A stretch of DNA of 49,436 nucleotides from Acinetobacter calcoaceticus (GTDB taxonomy: Bacteria; Pseudomonadota; Gammaproteobacteria; Pseudomonadales; Moraxellaceae): assembly GCF_004345325.1 (NCBI RefSeq), contig NZ_SLVJ01000028.1:1-49436 (forward strand), read 5' to 3'. The notes beneath the pieces were generated by a model. It searched no databases, was not told the origin of the DNA, and saw only the letters and a program-made list of their open reading frames with translations. A program made the position numbers and the translations under genes. Positions 32,170-42,201 of this stretch are shown here, piece by piece; position 1 is the stretch's first letter; each line of letters opens with the position of its first letter.

Positions 32170-34281
32170 TTAAAAAAATCTGGAAAAGAAACTTGGTTTT
32201 TTCCAATCCCGTTTAAATTGATCCGCTTGCGGATCATGATCGTCATAGGACAGCACTTGATTTAATCGTTGATGTGCTGCTTTTAAATTTCCATTTTTGT
32301 ATAAAAGCTCTGCATGGGCTAAATATATTTTCTCTTTTAACTGATCATCAGGCCATGCATGACTCAAATACATATCCTCAACCCTTAAAATCAGTTGATC
32401 GATCTTGTCCAGATAATTTGTCGATGCATAAATTTGAATCATCTTACTCAGCAGTTGCACATAATCAGCCTGTTCCATGGTCTGGTCGATATCGGCTTCA
32501 TGTTTGAGAAAAAATTGGATGGCATCTTGATACTGTTCCAACATCAAACAACTTTTAATATACAAATGACGCGCTAAATTGCTTTCGTCATCGTCCATGA
32601 CGACTTCATCCATATGGATCAGGAATTGACTTGAATGCTGCTTCACTTGCAAATATTCAGCTTGATCATCATATTCCTGCATCAGCATATAATGCGCGAA
32701 ACTCTCTTTGGGATATTCAGCGGCAATCCCTTCATAATAAGCAATGCAGGTTTGAACATCATCAAGTTCACTTAAATCACAAATGATGTTTTCAATAAAA
32801 ATTTTGCTGAGTACAAAATCTCGTCGGTCAAATTCATTCAGTTCGGTCGCAGGCTGATGTTGATACAACTCAAACAGTACAGCCTGACATTTTTCCTTTA
32901 AACCTGCTTTACGCCCCAAATAAAAATCGACCATCAATTGATGTGCTCGCTGTATTTGATGGCTGTAAAATTGACCATCCGCACCCGAATAACGCGAGAA
33001 GTATTCTGCTAAAGCTTGATCAGCACTTTGATATTCTTTGCCGTTCATTAATGCTGCTAAGAGATTAAAACGCAATCCAACATGCTCTGCATAGTTTAAT
33101 CCCTCACTGGCGATCTCAGCACATTGCCGCGTTTGATTTAATTGTCCCAATTGAGTCGCATATTGATTACAACATTCTGCCCAGAGTTGATAGTTGATAT
33201 AACGATCACTCGCAAAGATGTTCTGTTCAAAATAGGCTTTAAATTGCAGATAGGCTTGGCTAAATATTTCACAACAGATCTGCTTGAGTTGAGTGCTGAC
33301 TTCTTCAGCAATGACCGTGTGATTTAATATTTCTGCGACAAACTCTAGCTGGTTTACACCCTCATTATATAATTCGCGGGGTGTATTGTCGCTAAAGTTT
33401 GGAATATCCTCTGGCAGGCTTCGATCGAGTAAATATTCAGTTTCAATCAAACGTCCCCAAGTATAAATATCCACTTTCTTTTGCAATGATTTTCTTAAGT
33501 AACTGCGTGCTTGCTCAAATTGCTGCTGCTTATACAGATATAACCCCACATAATATTCAGCTTCAGCATTGTGTGGATTGCGCTCGATGATTTTTAAGGC
33601 GTGTTGATAATAATGCTTGGGTGAGATCGACAAAATTTCAGCATAATTAGCCTCAAGAAGAAGTTGGATATGTTCAATATCTGGGGTTAAATCGCCCTGT
33701 AGCTGGTATTGGTTTAAGCGCTGATACCATTGCAGCAACTTGCTGTGTAGTGAATCGGCTTGCTGCAGTCCCTCTCTCAGCTGAGCCAATATTTTCTGGA
33801 CCAAGCCTATATTGCCATATTCATATGCGATCTCTGCCAAATCGAACAACTGAATCTCATCATGACTTACGAAACTGTCTAGGCCTTGCTCAATCTCCTG
33901 CACGATCTGTTGCGCTTGTTGCGAATCTTCACCACTATGCGCTGCATTTTTATAGCGCCTTTGCAGTAGATAGATTTTCTTGAGCCAAAATTTCGAGACA
34001 TTTAGATCCCTAAGTTCGCGATTCTTGGAATATAGATGTTTTGCAAAGGTAATCGCCCGATCTAAACTCAGTAACAGGCGATGGTCATCTTGCCGATATT
34101 CATAAACACCCACCAATAGGCAAAGCCCCTGTAATGGATCAATTTGATTGGCAATGCGCTGCTCAACGTATTCAATCACTGCAGCAAAATTGTCATCATT
34201 TAAATAATCCCCTATAACCTTTTCCATGACCATTTCTAAATCATCAGCATTAAATAACTGCTCTAGTTCTTGATTATGCAT
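32170..34281 (-). CDS. TPR-repeat protein
   Basis: A protein of about 703 residues made almost wholly of helical pairs of the tetratricopeptide type, for example NAEAEYYVGLYLYKQQQFEQARSYLRKSL near residue 250 and AHAELLYKNGNLKAAHQRLNQVL near the end. There is no signal peptide, so it is probably a cytosolic scaffold. The acidic N-terminus and an aromatic basic end (KRDWKKPSFFSRFF) are notable. The start is uncertain: MLRKIGFEKN at 34311 is an alternative. Partners are unknown. Confidence 0.65.
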   Translation of the reverse strand: MHNQELEQLFNADDLEMVMEKVIGDYLNDDNFAAVIEYVEQRIANQIDPLQGLCLLVGVYEYRQDDHRLLLSLDRAITFAKHLYSKNRELRDLNVSKFWLKKIYLLQRRYKNAAHSGEDSQQAQQIVQEIEQGLDSFVSHDEIQLFDLAEIAYEYGNIGLVQKILAQLREGLQQADSLHSKLLQWYQRLNQYQLQGDLTPDIEHIQLLLEANYAEILSISPKHYYQHALKIIERNPHNAEAEYYVGLYLYKQQQFEQARSYLRKSLQKKVDIYTWGRLIETEYLLDRSLPEDIPNFSDNTPRELYNEGVNQLEFVAEILNHTVIAEEVSTQLKQICCEIFSQAYLQFKAYFEQNIFASDRYINYQLWAECCNQYATQLGQLNQTRQCAEIASEGLNYAEHVGLRFNLLAALMNGKEYQSADQALAEYFSRYSGADGQFYSHQIQRAHQLMVDFYLGRKAGLKEKCQAVLFELYQHQPATELNEFDRRDFVLSKIFIENIICDLSELDDVQTCIAYYEGIAAEYPKESFAHYMLMQEYDDQAEYLQVKQHSSQFLIHMDEVVMDDDESNLARHLYIKSCLMLEQYQDAIQFFLKHEADIDQTMEQADYVQLLSKMIQIYASTNYLDKIDQLILRVEDMYLSHAWPDDQLKEKIYLAHAELLYKNGNLKAAHQRLNQVLSYDDHDPQADQFKRDWKKPSFFSRFF

Positions 34282-34370
34282 ATTTTTCTCAAATCCAATT
34301 TTCCTCAGCATAACAAATAAATAACCGAAGGTGGATCTTCACACATCTAAATCCGCGGCATTAAAATTAG

Positions 34371-34396
34371 AAAAAAAAATGCACCCTTACGGGTGC
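34371..34396 (-). terminator. Terminator of the acyl-CoA synthetase gene
   Basis: On the minus strand GCACCC-GTAA-GGGTGC is followed by a run of nine T, about 80 bases past the synthetase stop codon. Confidence 0.8.
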
Positions 34397-34476
34397 GAAG
34401 CATGAAACTGGAAACCGAATCTGATTGTATTTCTATCGGTCGATGAGATGAAAAAAGGGCCTTGCAGTGCTCAGGA

Positions 34477-36123
34477 TTAAGCCGCTTGTTGCTTGGCGAT
34501 TTCTTGCTGTTTGAGCAAATTGCGTTGGATTTTGCCGCTCGATGTCTTGGGTAAACTGTCCACAAACTCAATCTCCCGTGGATAGGCGTGTTTAGACAAT
34601 CTAGCGCGGACATATTCTTGCAATTTGGTCTTTAACGCCTCTGTGGTTTCGATCGTAGACTTCAATACCACAAAGGCTTTGACCAACTCGGTACGCTCTG
34701 GGTCTGGCTTGCCAATCACTGCAGACTCTAAGACTTCTGCACACTCGAGCAAGGTACTCTCCACATCAAAAGGGCCTACACGATAGCCTGACGTTGTAAT
34801 TACATCGTCAGCACGACCTACAAAGTCGATGCCGGCATTTTCATTCAACTTTACGGTATCGCCCGTGAGGTAATATTGACCTGCAAAGGACTTACGATCA
34901 CCACCACCATAGCCTTCAAACCAGAATAATGGCGAAGCTGAGCAGTCTATGGCCAAGGTTCCAATACCACCAATCTCAAGCTCTTGATGTTGTGCATCAA
35001 GCACACAAAAGCGATGCCCGGGAATGGCATAACCTGCAGAGCCAACCTTTTTCGGATGCGCCAAAGCATGATGATTGGCAATGACCATACCGAGTTCAGT
35101 CTGACCATATTGATCGTAAATATTGACCTCTAGGTCTTGCTTAAACCAATGAATCACTTCAGGGGTCAGTGGCTCACCTGCACTACTGACCACACGTAAA
35201 TGCTGTTTGATATCAGCGCCGAATTGTTCTTTATATCCAAAGAACATTCTAAATGCAGTCGGTGAGCCGGTCAGATTACTGACTTTGTGTTTACGGATCA
35301 TCTCCACCGCACGCTCTACACTAAAGCCACATTCATCCATGATGATGCTATGACCAAGGCTCAACGGCCCAGTGATGCCATAATACAATCCATAAGCCCA
35401 ACCGGGATCGGCAAGATTCCAAAATGAATCCTCATCTCGCAGTTCCACTGCATGGGTCATATAGCCCTTAAACGCCAACATGGCTTTGAGACTGACTGGT
35501 ACAGACTTGGCTAAACCAGTTGTGCCAGAGGTGAACATCATCAGGAATGGATCTTCAAAACGGCGCATCACCGGTTCAAATTCACTGGATAAATCTTCCA
35601 ATACCGCCCAGAAATCTGCTACAGGTCGGGCCAGATGATCCTCAAGCTGCGGGCTTGCATCGACCACCAACAGATGTGGACACGCGATGTCTTTGAGTTT
35701 TAATGATTGTTCAGCATTGCTGACGATGAGTTGGGTTTGTGCCGTATTGATCCGATGCTCAATGGATTTGGATTCAAAGGCGGTAAACAAAGGTTGATAT
35801 ACCGCACCGATACGCCAAGTGGCCAACACAGTGATCAACAGTTCTGGCGTACGTGGCAGTAAGCCTGCAACACAATCACCAGTGCTTAGACCGATCGATT
35901 TAAAATAATGCGCTAATTTAGCCGACGCGACATCGAGTTGCTCAAAGCTCCATTGTTGAGATTGGCCGTTTTTACCTTCCCAATACAATGCAGTCTGATT
36001 TGAACCAAGGTAACGTGCGCAGCACTCCACATAAGCATTGATCGATTGCGCGTTACCGATGAGTAAGCGATCGATCGAGTGTTGATAATTAAATTCTTGA
36101 TATGCTTGTTCGAGTGTCTTCAT
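34477..36123 (-). CDS. AMP-forming acyl-CoA synthetase
   Basis: A 548-residue ANL-superfamily enzyme that activates a carboxylic acid to acyl-AMP and then acyl-CoA. Core motifs are MMFTSGTTGLAKSVP (P-loop), YDQYGQTELGM (A5), YYLTGDTVKLNENAGIDFVGRADDVITTSGYRVGP (A7-A8 hinge with catalytic Asp and Gly), and the C-terminal LPKTSSGKIQRN with the adenylation Lys. It is closest to short/medium-chain and acetoacetyl/propionyl-type synthetases. Its start is set by AAGGTGG before MKTLEQAYQ; the frame is open 30 codons further. It is third in the cluster with the SDR and acyl-CoA dehydrogenase genes. Confidence 0.88.
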   Translation of the reverse strand: MKTLEQAYQEFNYQHSIDRLLIGNAQSINAYVECCARYLGSNQTALYWEGKNGQSQQWSFEQLDVASAKLAHYFKSIGLSTGDCVAGLLPRTPELLITVLATWRIGAVYQPLFTAFESKSIEHRINTAQTQLIVSNAEQSLKLKDIACPHLLVVDASPQLEDHLARPVADFWAVLEDLSSEFEPVMRRFEDPFLMMFTSGTTGLAKSVPVSLKAMLAFKGYMTHAVELRDEDSFWNLADPGWAYGLYYGITGPLSLGHSIIMDECGFSVERAVEMIRKHKVSNLTGSPTAFRMFFGYKEQFGADIKQHLRVVSSAGEPLTPEVIHWFKQDLEVNIYDQYGQTELGMVIANHHALAHPKKVGSAGYAIPGHRFCVLDAQHQELEIGGIGTLAIDCSASPLFWFEGYGGGDRKSFAGQYYLTGDTVKLNENAGIDFVGRADDVITTSGYRVGPFDVESTLLECAEVLESAVIGKPDPERTELVKAFVVLKSTIETTEALKTKLQEYVRARLSKHAYPREIEFVDSLPKTSSGKIQRNLLKQQEIAKQQAA

Positions 36124-36284
36124 GACAACCACCTTATTCATCCTAAAATTGACTTGGCCACTGCCCCAGTCTTTTGCGCTGTAACGCTGTTTTTCCTTCG
36201 CAACTTCATTCATTGAAGTTGTTGTTTTTACTATATTGTTCCGAGTTCCTAGCTAATCATGTCTAGGTTTAAACTGCAATTTCC

Positions 36285-36311
36285 AAAAGCTGCAACTGTA
36301 TTGCAGCTTTT
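36285..36311. terminator. Hairpin between dehydrogenase and synthetase genes
   Basis: AAAAGCTGCAA and TTGCAGCTTTT form an 11-bp stem with a 5-nt loop. On the minus strand it lies between two genes of one cluster, so it may be a terminator or a processing/attenuation hairpin. Confidence 0.6.
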
Positions 36312-36389
36312 GAACATTTTTAATTTATTGATCAAGCTCATGCATTTAAATGCTGGCCTCTATACAAACTGCTCCAAAGTCCAGATTGA

Positions 36390-37526
36390 TTAGACTTTGG
36401 TCACTTCACGTGCAATCACCAGACGTTGGATATCCGAGGCCCCCTCATAGATCTGGCTGACGCGCACATCACGGTAAATACGCTCTACTGGGAAATCAGA
36501 TACATAGCCATAGCCACCATGGATCTGGATCGCATCAGAACAGACCCGTTCTGCCATCGTGGAGGCAAATAACTTGGCCATGGATGCTTCTTTTAAGCAT
36601 GGCTTGCCTGCATCTTTTAAAGCGGCAGCATGGAAGATCAATTGACGCGCAGCTTCAATCTGGGTGGCCATATCGGCCAGACGAAATGCAACTGCCTGAT
36701 GTTGCACGATTGCAACCCCAAAGGCTTTACGTTGATTGGCATATTCCACCGCTGCATCGAGTGCTGCACGTGCCATACCCACCGACTGCGCTGCGATCCC
36801 AATACGTCCAGACTCTAGATTGGACAAGGCAATCTTATAGCCCTGACCTTCGGCACCGAGCACATGATCGGCTGGCACACGGCATTGATCGAGTACAATG
36901 GTCGCGGTATCTGAACAATGTTGGCCCATTTTCTCTTCAAGTCTAGAAACGATATAGCCGGGGTTATCGGTCTTGACCAAGAAACATGAAATGCCACGTT
37001 TACCAGCAGCGGGATCGGTCACGGCAAAGACCAATGCAATCTGAGCATGTTGACCTGTGGTGATAAATTGTTTGGTTCCTGTCAGCACCCAGTCATCACC
37101 ATCACGTACCGCACGACAACGAATCGCACCCGCATCTGAACCGACTTCTGGTTCAGTCAGACAGAAACAGCCCAACCATTCGCCACTGGCCAATTTGGCA
37201 AGATACTGCTCTTTTTGCGCCTCAGTCCCGTATTTAAGTAAAATGCCGCAGGGTAAAGAGTTTTGTACACTAACAATGGTCGAAATAGCACCATCACCTG
37301 CAGCAATTTCTTCGAGTGCAATCACCAACGCGGTATAGTCCAAACCGGCACCGCCCCATTCTGTTGGGACTGTCATGCCCAAAGCGCCCAGTTCACCCAA
37401 CTGTTTGAGTTCAGCCGCAGGAAACTGATGGGTTTTATCGCGCTCTGCTGCGGTTGGTTTAAGTTGCTGCTGCGAAAAATCTCGCATCATGTCCTGAACC
37501 ATTTGCTGTTCATCAGTGAGTATCAT
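36390..37526 (-). CDS. Acyl-CoA dehydrogenase (short/branched-chain type)
   Basis: A 378-residue FAD enzyme feeding electrons to ETF. Signatures in order: GCFCLTEPEVGSDAGAI, LTGTKQFITTG, KMGQHCSDTATIVLDQCRVP, RKAFGVAIVQHQAVAFRLADM, and IQIHGGYGYVSDFPVERIYRDVRVSQIYEGASDIQRLVIAREV with the catalytic Glu in IYEG. The length and motifs suit short or branched short-chain substrates. AAGGGA lies eight bases before MILTDEQQM, which decides the start over an upstream frame of 27 codons. It follows the SDR gene by 52 bp. Confidence 0.92.
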   Translation of the reverse strand: MILTDEQQMVQDMMRDFSQQQLKPTAAERDKTHQFPAAELKQLGELGALGMTVPTEWGGAGLDYTALVIALEEIAAGDGAISTIVSVQNSLPCGILLKYGTEAQKEQYLAKLASGEWLGCFCLTEPEVGSDAGAIRCRAVRDGDDWVLTGTKQFITTGQHAQIALVFAVTDPAAGKRGISCFLVKTDNPGYIVSRLEEKMGQHCSDTATIVLDQCRVPADHVLGAEGQGYKIALSNLESGRIGIAAQSVGMARAALDAAVEYANQRKAFGVAIVQHQAVAFRLADMATQIEAARQLIFHAAALKDAGKPCLKEASMAKLFASTMAERVCSDAIQIHGGYGYVSDFPVERIYRDVRVSQIYEGASDIQRLVIAREVTKV

Positions 37527-37578
37527 GCCGCTATCCCTTTCAAAAAACTGATCTAAAATCTTATTACTGAACTCGAAA

Positions 37579-38349
37579 CTATTTCGCTGCCATACGAATG
37601 GCACCATCTAAGCGAATCACTTCACCATTCAGATAGCCATTTTCACAAATATGTCCCACCAATTGTGCAAACTCATGCGGTTTGGCTAAACGTGGTGGAA
37701 ATGGCACCATTTCACCCAATGCAGCTTGGACTTTTTCAGGTAAGCCTTTGAGCATAGGCGTTTCCATAATGCCCGGTGCAATGGTCATGACCCGGATCGC
37801 ATGTTGAGAAAGTTCACGTGCTAAAGGTAGGGTCATGGCCACCACTGCACCTTTAGAGGCCGCATATGCAGCTTGACCGATCTGCCCATCATAGGCTGCA
37901 ACTGAAGCGGTATTTACGATCACACCGCGTTCTTCCTCGCCCGGTTGCAATTCATATTTAGACATCAGTTCCGCAGCAAAGCGCAGCATGTTAAATGTCC
38001 CTGTGACATTGATATCTAAAGCACGTTGAAATGCAGCCAACTCATGTAGACCATTACGCCCCATGACTTTGGCAGAAGGCGCAATGCCTGCACAGTTGAT
38101 CAAACCATTTAACTGACCATAATCTTTTTGTATTTGTTCAAATAAAGCAGCGACTTGATCTTCTTTGGTGACATCAACTTGGGCGAACTGACTATTGGGC
38201 CCCAACTGCTGCTGCATGGCCATTCCAAGTTCTTGATTCATATCCACCAAAATCACTCGGGCACCTTGCGCATATAAATGACTTGCGGTCGCCGCGCCTA
38301 AACCTGAAGCACCACCGGTAATGACAAAAACCTTTCCTGAAATATTCAT
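37579..38349 (-). CDS. SDR-family 3-hydroxyacyl-CoA dehydrogenase (HSD17B10-like)
   Basis: A 256-residue Rossmann-fold oxidoreductase. It has the NAD-binding FVITGGASGLGAATASHL, INCAGIAP, IVNTASVAAYDGQIGQAAYAASKGAVVAM with the Ser-Tyr-Lys triad, and APGIMETPML. Asp in VILVDMNQ indicates NAD preference. The sequence is of the type-2 3-hydroxyacyl-CoA dehydrogenase class, which acts in isoleucine and branched-chain breakdown. It is the first gene after the divergent AraC regulator; together with the acyl-CoA dehydrogenase and synthetase it suggests catabolism of a small acyl substrate. Confidence 0.9.
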   Translation of the reverse strand: MNISGKVFVITGGASGLGAATASHLYAQGARVILVDMNQELGMAMQQQLGPNSQFAQVDVTKEDQVAALFEQIQKDYGQLNGLINCAGIAPSAKVMGRNGLHELAAFQRALDINVTGTFNMLRFAAELMSKYELQPGEEERGVIVNTASVAAYDGQIGQAAYAASKGAVVAMTLPLARELSQHAIRVMTIAPGIMETPMLKGLPEKVQAALGEMVPFPPRLAKPHEFAQLVGHICENGYLNGEVIRLDGAIRMAAK

Positions 38350-38482
38350 GTATTTTCCTTATTTAAATAACGTGAACTGTCAACTGTTCCTAAATAGCAG
38401 AGTAAACATAGTCTAGATTGAGTACAATTTCCAAATCTTGCATCTTGAGTGATGTATTTGGCCAATCTATGATGAGTGATCT

Positions 38483-39520
38483 ATGCCTGCAGATGTCCGT
38501 ATTCGTCAGCCCCAATATAGTAAAGGGACCATTTCAATGGCCTTGGTGCATGAGGCGCTGCGATCCGCTGAGTTACAAGGTATAAATACCGAATTATTAT
38601 TACAACATGCCGGTATCGCACTGGAACTGACCCATGCGCCCAAGGCCCGAGTTGCGGTCAGTGCCTATGCGCAATTGTGGATTGCTTTGGCGGATCAATT
38701 GAATGACGAGTTTTTCGGGATGGATCGGCATCCGATGCGCCGTGGCAGTTACCAACTTATTTCACGTTTGGTTATGCGCAGTGACCATCTGGAGCAGGCC
38801 TTTCGACAGATTTTACAATTCCTAAATACAGTCTTAGATGACATTCATAGTGAGTTGCAACTTGAAGGCGGCAAAGCGATTTTAATCCTGCATGATCGGG
38901 CTGAGATCAAACCGATGTTTAGCTATGCCACTTATTTAATGCTGGTACATGGCTTATTGTGTTGGTTGGCGGATCAACGCCTCAATATTGAAAAGATCGA
39001 ATTAAAATGTGCCGCCCCTGTCGATGACCAAGATTATAGAGTACGTTTTTGCGAGGCGATTCAATACCATGCAGAGCAAAATCGTATCGTGATGGATGCG
39101 GAATATCTCAGTATTAAGATCAAGCATGATCAACGCAGTTGGTATCAGTTTATTCAACATACCCCACAAAACCTGTTGATCCGCTTTAAAAACCCACATG
39201 CCCTCAGCACCCGAATCCGTAAGCATTTGATCCAAGTTCACCCTTCAGAATGGTTGGAGCTGCATGCCTTGGCGCAACGTTTAAATATGTCTGAAGCCAC
39301 CATTCAACGCCGACTAAAACATGAAGGTATTAGCTATCAGCAACTTAAAAATGATATCCGCCGCGATACCGCGATTGAGCTATTAAGCAAAACAGATAAG
39401 CCCTTGATCGAAATCAGTGAACAGCTCAATTTTCATGATCCCAGTGCCTTTCATCGCGCATTTAAGAAATGGACTGGCGTTAGCCCCGGTGCCTACCGCA
39501 ATGGACTGGAACAAGCTTAG
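38483..39520 (+). CDS. AraC-family transcriptional regulator
   Basis: A 345-residue regulator of the group with an N-terminal Arabinose_bd-like domain (ALVHEALRSAELQGINTELLLQHAGI through GSYQLISRLVMRS) and a C-terminal AraC helix-turn-helix pair (LHALAQRLNMSEATIQRRLKHEG, then LIEISEQLNFHDPSAFHRAFKKWTGVSPGAYR). It diverges from the SDR-dehydrogenase-synthetase cluster with 133 bp between, so it is the likely activator of that cluster. The effector is presumably the substrate or its CoA ester. Confidence 0.92.
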   Translation: MPADVRIRQPQYSKGTISMALVHEALRSAELQGINTELLLQHAGIALELTHAPKARVAVSAYAQLWIALADQLNDEFFGMDRHPMRRGSYQLISRLVMRSDHLEQAFRQILQFLNTVLDDIHSELQLEGGKAILILHDRAEIKPMFSYATYLMLVHGLLCWLADQRLNIEKIELKCAAPVDDQDYRVRFCEAIQYHAEQNRIVMDAEYLSIKIKHDQRSWYQFIQHTPQNLLIRFKNPHALSTRIRKHLIQVHPSEWLELHALAQRLNMSEATIQRRLKHEGISYQQLKNDIRRDTAIELLSKTDKPLIEISEQLNFHDPSAFHRAFKKWTGVSPGAYRNGLEQA

Positions 39521-39568
39521 GTCGAGTCTACATATACGCTCATACTCAAACACACTTGAGATTGCAAA

Positions 39569-39583
39569 TACGACAGTGTCGTA
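39569..39583. promoter_or_regulatory. Palindrome, probable toxin-antitoxin operator
   Basis: TACGACA-G-TGTCGTA is a perfect 7-bp dyad just upstream of the toxin gene remnant, where an HTH antitoxin would autoregulate. Confidence 0.5.
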
Positions 39584-39594
39584 TGTACTAGAAT

Positions 39595-39838
39595 ATGTTT
39601 ACTGTCTATGAACCCAGAAGCAGGTGATGTAGAGCCTCAGTCTGGCGGTATTCGAAAGGTCAGGTGGAGGGGAAAAGGAAAAGGGAAGCAAGGCGGTTTA
39701 AGAGTTATATATTTCAATCGCTTAGCAAATGGTGAGATATGGCTTCTGTCACTTTATAGTAAAGACACCATCACTCAATTAGAAAAAAAGACCCTTAGAA
39801 CATTAGTGGAGTTATTAAATAAATCGTTTACTCAGTGA
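39595..39838 (+). pseudogene. RelE/HigB-type toxin with internal deletion
   Basis: The part from 39608 reads NPEAGDVEPQSGGIRKVRW, GKGKQGGLRVIYFNRLANGEIWLLSLYSKD, the conserved C-terminal two thirds of a RelE/HigB-type mRNA interferase. The normal N-terminus begins MFTV-, and an ATG at 39595 indeed gives MFTVYE, but in a different frame. About 25 codons between the two pieces are missing. The toxin is therefore probably inactive, while the antitoxin gene downstream is preserved. An ATG at 39608 could still produce a short fragment. Confidence 0.7.
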
Positions 39839-39905
39839 TGAAGAACTCGCTTTACGTGAATCAAAACGAGATCTAAATATAGAAATTTTAGAAGGCATAA
39901 ATCAT

Positions 39906-40133
39906 ATGCTTGCAAATAATGCAGCTAGACGGACGGTGATTAATGAAACTGATGTCGCATTGGCACGTAGAAAAGCCGCATTAACTCAAGAGCAATTTGC
40001 ATCTATTTTAGGTGTATCAAAGCGTACTCTTGAATCTTGGGAACAAGGTATACGCAGACCATCTGGTGCTGCACAATCGTTAATCAAATTATTTATATTA
40101 AACCCTGAATTTGTAAAGGAAAGCCTAGCTTAA
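39906..40133 (+). CDS. HTH-type antitoxin (XRE/HigA-like)
   Basis: A 75-residue DNA-binding protein, with LTQEQFASILGVSKRTLESWEQGIRRPSGAA as its helix-turn-helix. It is the antitoxin partner of the broken RelE/HigB-type toxin upstream. The frame is open before 39906 (DEELALRESKRDLNIEILEGI), which looks like genuine protein, but no ATG, GTG or TTG occurs there. GAAGG ten bases before 39906 supports this start. The N-terminal toxin-contact part may therefore have been lost or be initiated unusually. Confidence 0.75.
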   Translation: MLANNAARRTVINETDVALARRKAALTQEQFASILGVSKRTLESWEQGIRRPSGAAQSLIKLFILNPEFVKESLA

Positions 40134-40161
40134 CAACCGAATAAAGCACTTTAGCAAATGA

Positions 40162-40196
40162 AACATCATCCTCATGATTCACAGATGATGTTTTTT
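40162..40196 (+). terminator. Terminator of the antitoxin gene
   Basis: AACATCATC pairs with GATGATGTT and is followed by T4, 29 bases past the stop. The remainder of the 400-bp gap up to aspA (40197-40537) is AT-rich and shows nothing I recognise. Confidence 0.7.
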
Positions 40197-40537
40197 GAAT
40201 ATCAACGCCCTTCTCCTTCTCACAAATAACCATTTCACGGTGGTTTCAACTTGTGAATTTTTGCACCAAATATTTGCACTGACGCACCAATTTTGAACAC
40301 ATGCATATATTAAAAATTACGCTCTGACTAAAAATCACGCTACGTAGCAAATGATTGCTGATTTTTGCACCCGCTTTATCGCTTTATTTTATTAGAATCG
40401 GCATTAAATACGAAAAAAAAGATCAACAAAATTGCGCAAGTAATTGAGCAAGCTCACAGAGATGGTATAGGATAGTGACCTTGCGCCGTATTGGTGCAAA
40501 TATTCATACAGCGTAAATAGAAATGGAATCCTGTCAC

Positions 40538-41977
40538 ATGACAACCAGAATGGAAAAAGATTTACTCGGTACGCGTCAAGTCCCAGCAGATTGTTACTAT
40601 GGTATTCACACTTTAAGAGCAATGGATAACTTTAAAATATCCAAGCACCAAGTCGGCGAACAGATACATTTCATTCGCGCCTTGGCTGAAGTTAAGAAAG
40701 CCTCAGCCCAAGCCAATCTTCACTTTGGCACTTTAGATGAAGCCATTAGCCTTGCCATTCAAAATGCATGTGACCGTTTGATTATGCACCCAGAACATTG
40801 GGGTTTTGCCTTCCCAACAGATGTGTTCCAAGGCGGTGCTGGTACATCAATCAACATGAACACCAATGAAGTCATTGCCAATATCGCACTTGAATCATTG
40901 GGCCATGCCAAAGGTCAATACGATGTTATTCATCCCAATGACCATGTCAATAAATCTCAATCCACCAATGACGTCTATCCGACTGCATTGCGTCTGGCCA
41001 GCTACTTTGCATTGGATGATTTATTGGCACAAACCAATCAATTGATCGAATCCTTACTGGTGAAATCAAAAGAATTTCAACCTGTATTAAAAATGGGTCG
41101 CACCCAATTACAAGACGCAGTACCGATGACCCTTGGTCAAGAGTTCCATGCCTTTGCGACCTTATTAAAAGAAGATGTACGCCTCATCGACAATACTCGC
41201 CAATTACTACTCGAAATTAACTTAGGTGCCACTGCAATTGGTACCGGTGTGAACAGTCCTGAAGGTTATGCTGATAAAGTCTGTGAATATCTCAAAGCAA
41301 TTTCGGGTCTGAAACTCAGCCCAACTGCGGACTATGTTGAAGCCACCAGTGACTGTGGTGTATTTATCATCTTGTCGAGTACCTTAAAACGCCTAGCGGT
41401 GAAACTCTCTAAAATTTGCAATGACTTACGCCTACTCAGTTCGGGGCCACGTACTGGTCTAGCTGAAATTCGTTTGCCTGAGTTGCAAGCGGGTTCATCG
41501 ATCATGCCAGCCAAGGTTAATCCCGTGATTCCTGAAGTGGTCAACCAAGTGGCCTATAAAGTCATTGGTAATGATTTGAGCATCACTTTTGCCGCAGAAG
41601 CTGGCCAATTGCAGCTCAATGTGATGGAACCAGTGATCGCTGTTTCTTTAAACGAATCAATCGAGTTACTCACCAACGCCATCCAAACCTTGGATGAAAA
41701 ATGTATCCAAGGCATCACGGCCAACAAACAAGCCTGCTTTGATGCTGTGATGCGTAGTGTGGGCATTATCACCCTACTCGATCCGATCTTAGGCCATTCA
41801 AAATGCGATGAAATTGGTAAGCAATGTATTGCAGAGAACAAGACCATTCAAGAAGTAGTACTTGAACAAAAGCTACTCAGCCAAGACCAATTGGATCAAA
41901 TCTTCTCTTTTGATAATATGACTGCGGAAATTATTCCTGCAGCATTGGCTCACGCGCCAATGGCCGAAGCGGTCTAA
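40538..41977 (+). CDS. aspA: Aspartate ammonia-lyase
   Basis: A 479-residue cytosolic lyase converting L-aspartate to fumarate and ammonia. Diagnostic segments are [32 protein letters not shown] and the superfamily signature [15 protein letters not shown], whose Ser is the catalytic base region; [17 protein letters not shown] follows the aspartase rather than fumarase pattern. The start at 40538 ([11 protein letters not shown]) is preferred; GGAATCC precedes it, and an ATG at 40523 would add MESCH. It is monocistronic, with a hairpin downstream at 42022. Confidence 0.92.
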   Translation: MTTRMEKDLLGTRQVPADCYYGIHTLRAMDNFKISKHQVGEQIHFIRALAEVKKASAQANLHFGTLDEAISLAIQNACDRLIMHPEHWGFAFPTDVFQGGAGTSINMNTNEVIANIALESLGHAKGQYDVIHPNDHVNKSQSTNDVYPTALRLASYFALDDLLAQTNQLIESLLVKSKEFQPVLKMGRTQLQDAVPMTLGQEFHAFATLLKEDVRLIDNTRQLLLEINLGATAIGTGVNSPEGYADKVCEYLKAISGLKLSPTADYVEATSDCGVFIILSSTLKRLAVKLSKICNDLRLLSSGPRTGLAEIRLPELQAGSSIMPAKVNPVIPEVVNQVAYKVIGNDLSITFAAEAGQLQLNVMEPVIAVSLNESIELLTNAIQTLDEKCIQGITANKQACFDAVMRSVGIITLLDPILGHSKCDEIGKQCIAENKTIQEVVLEQKLLSQDQLDQIFSFDNMTAEIIPAALAHAPMAEAV

Positions 41978-42021
41978 ACCCTAAAGTGCATCGCGTATAA
42001 ATCAATCGATTTATATGAAAC

Positions 42022-42055
42022 ACGGCGTCATTCTTTTGAGCATGGCGCCGTTTTA
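42022..42055 (+). terminator. Terminator of aspA
   Basis: ACGGCG pairs with CGCCGT across an 18-nt loop and is followed by TTTTAA, 45 bases past the aspA stop. Confidence 0.7.
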
Positions 42056-42201
42056 ATATGCGGCACATGGATGGATCAATACGACCATGCATCTGGTGAT
42101 TAAATGATAATTTGTTGATCATTATCAACATTTAGTGAATAATTACCGAGTTTAATTAACAATTTGACTTTCCGTCCAGCACAATAACCATAGAGATTGA
42201 A

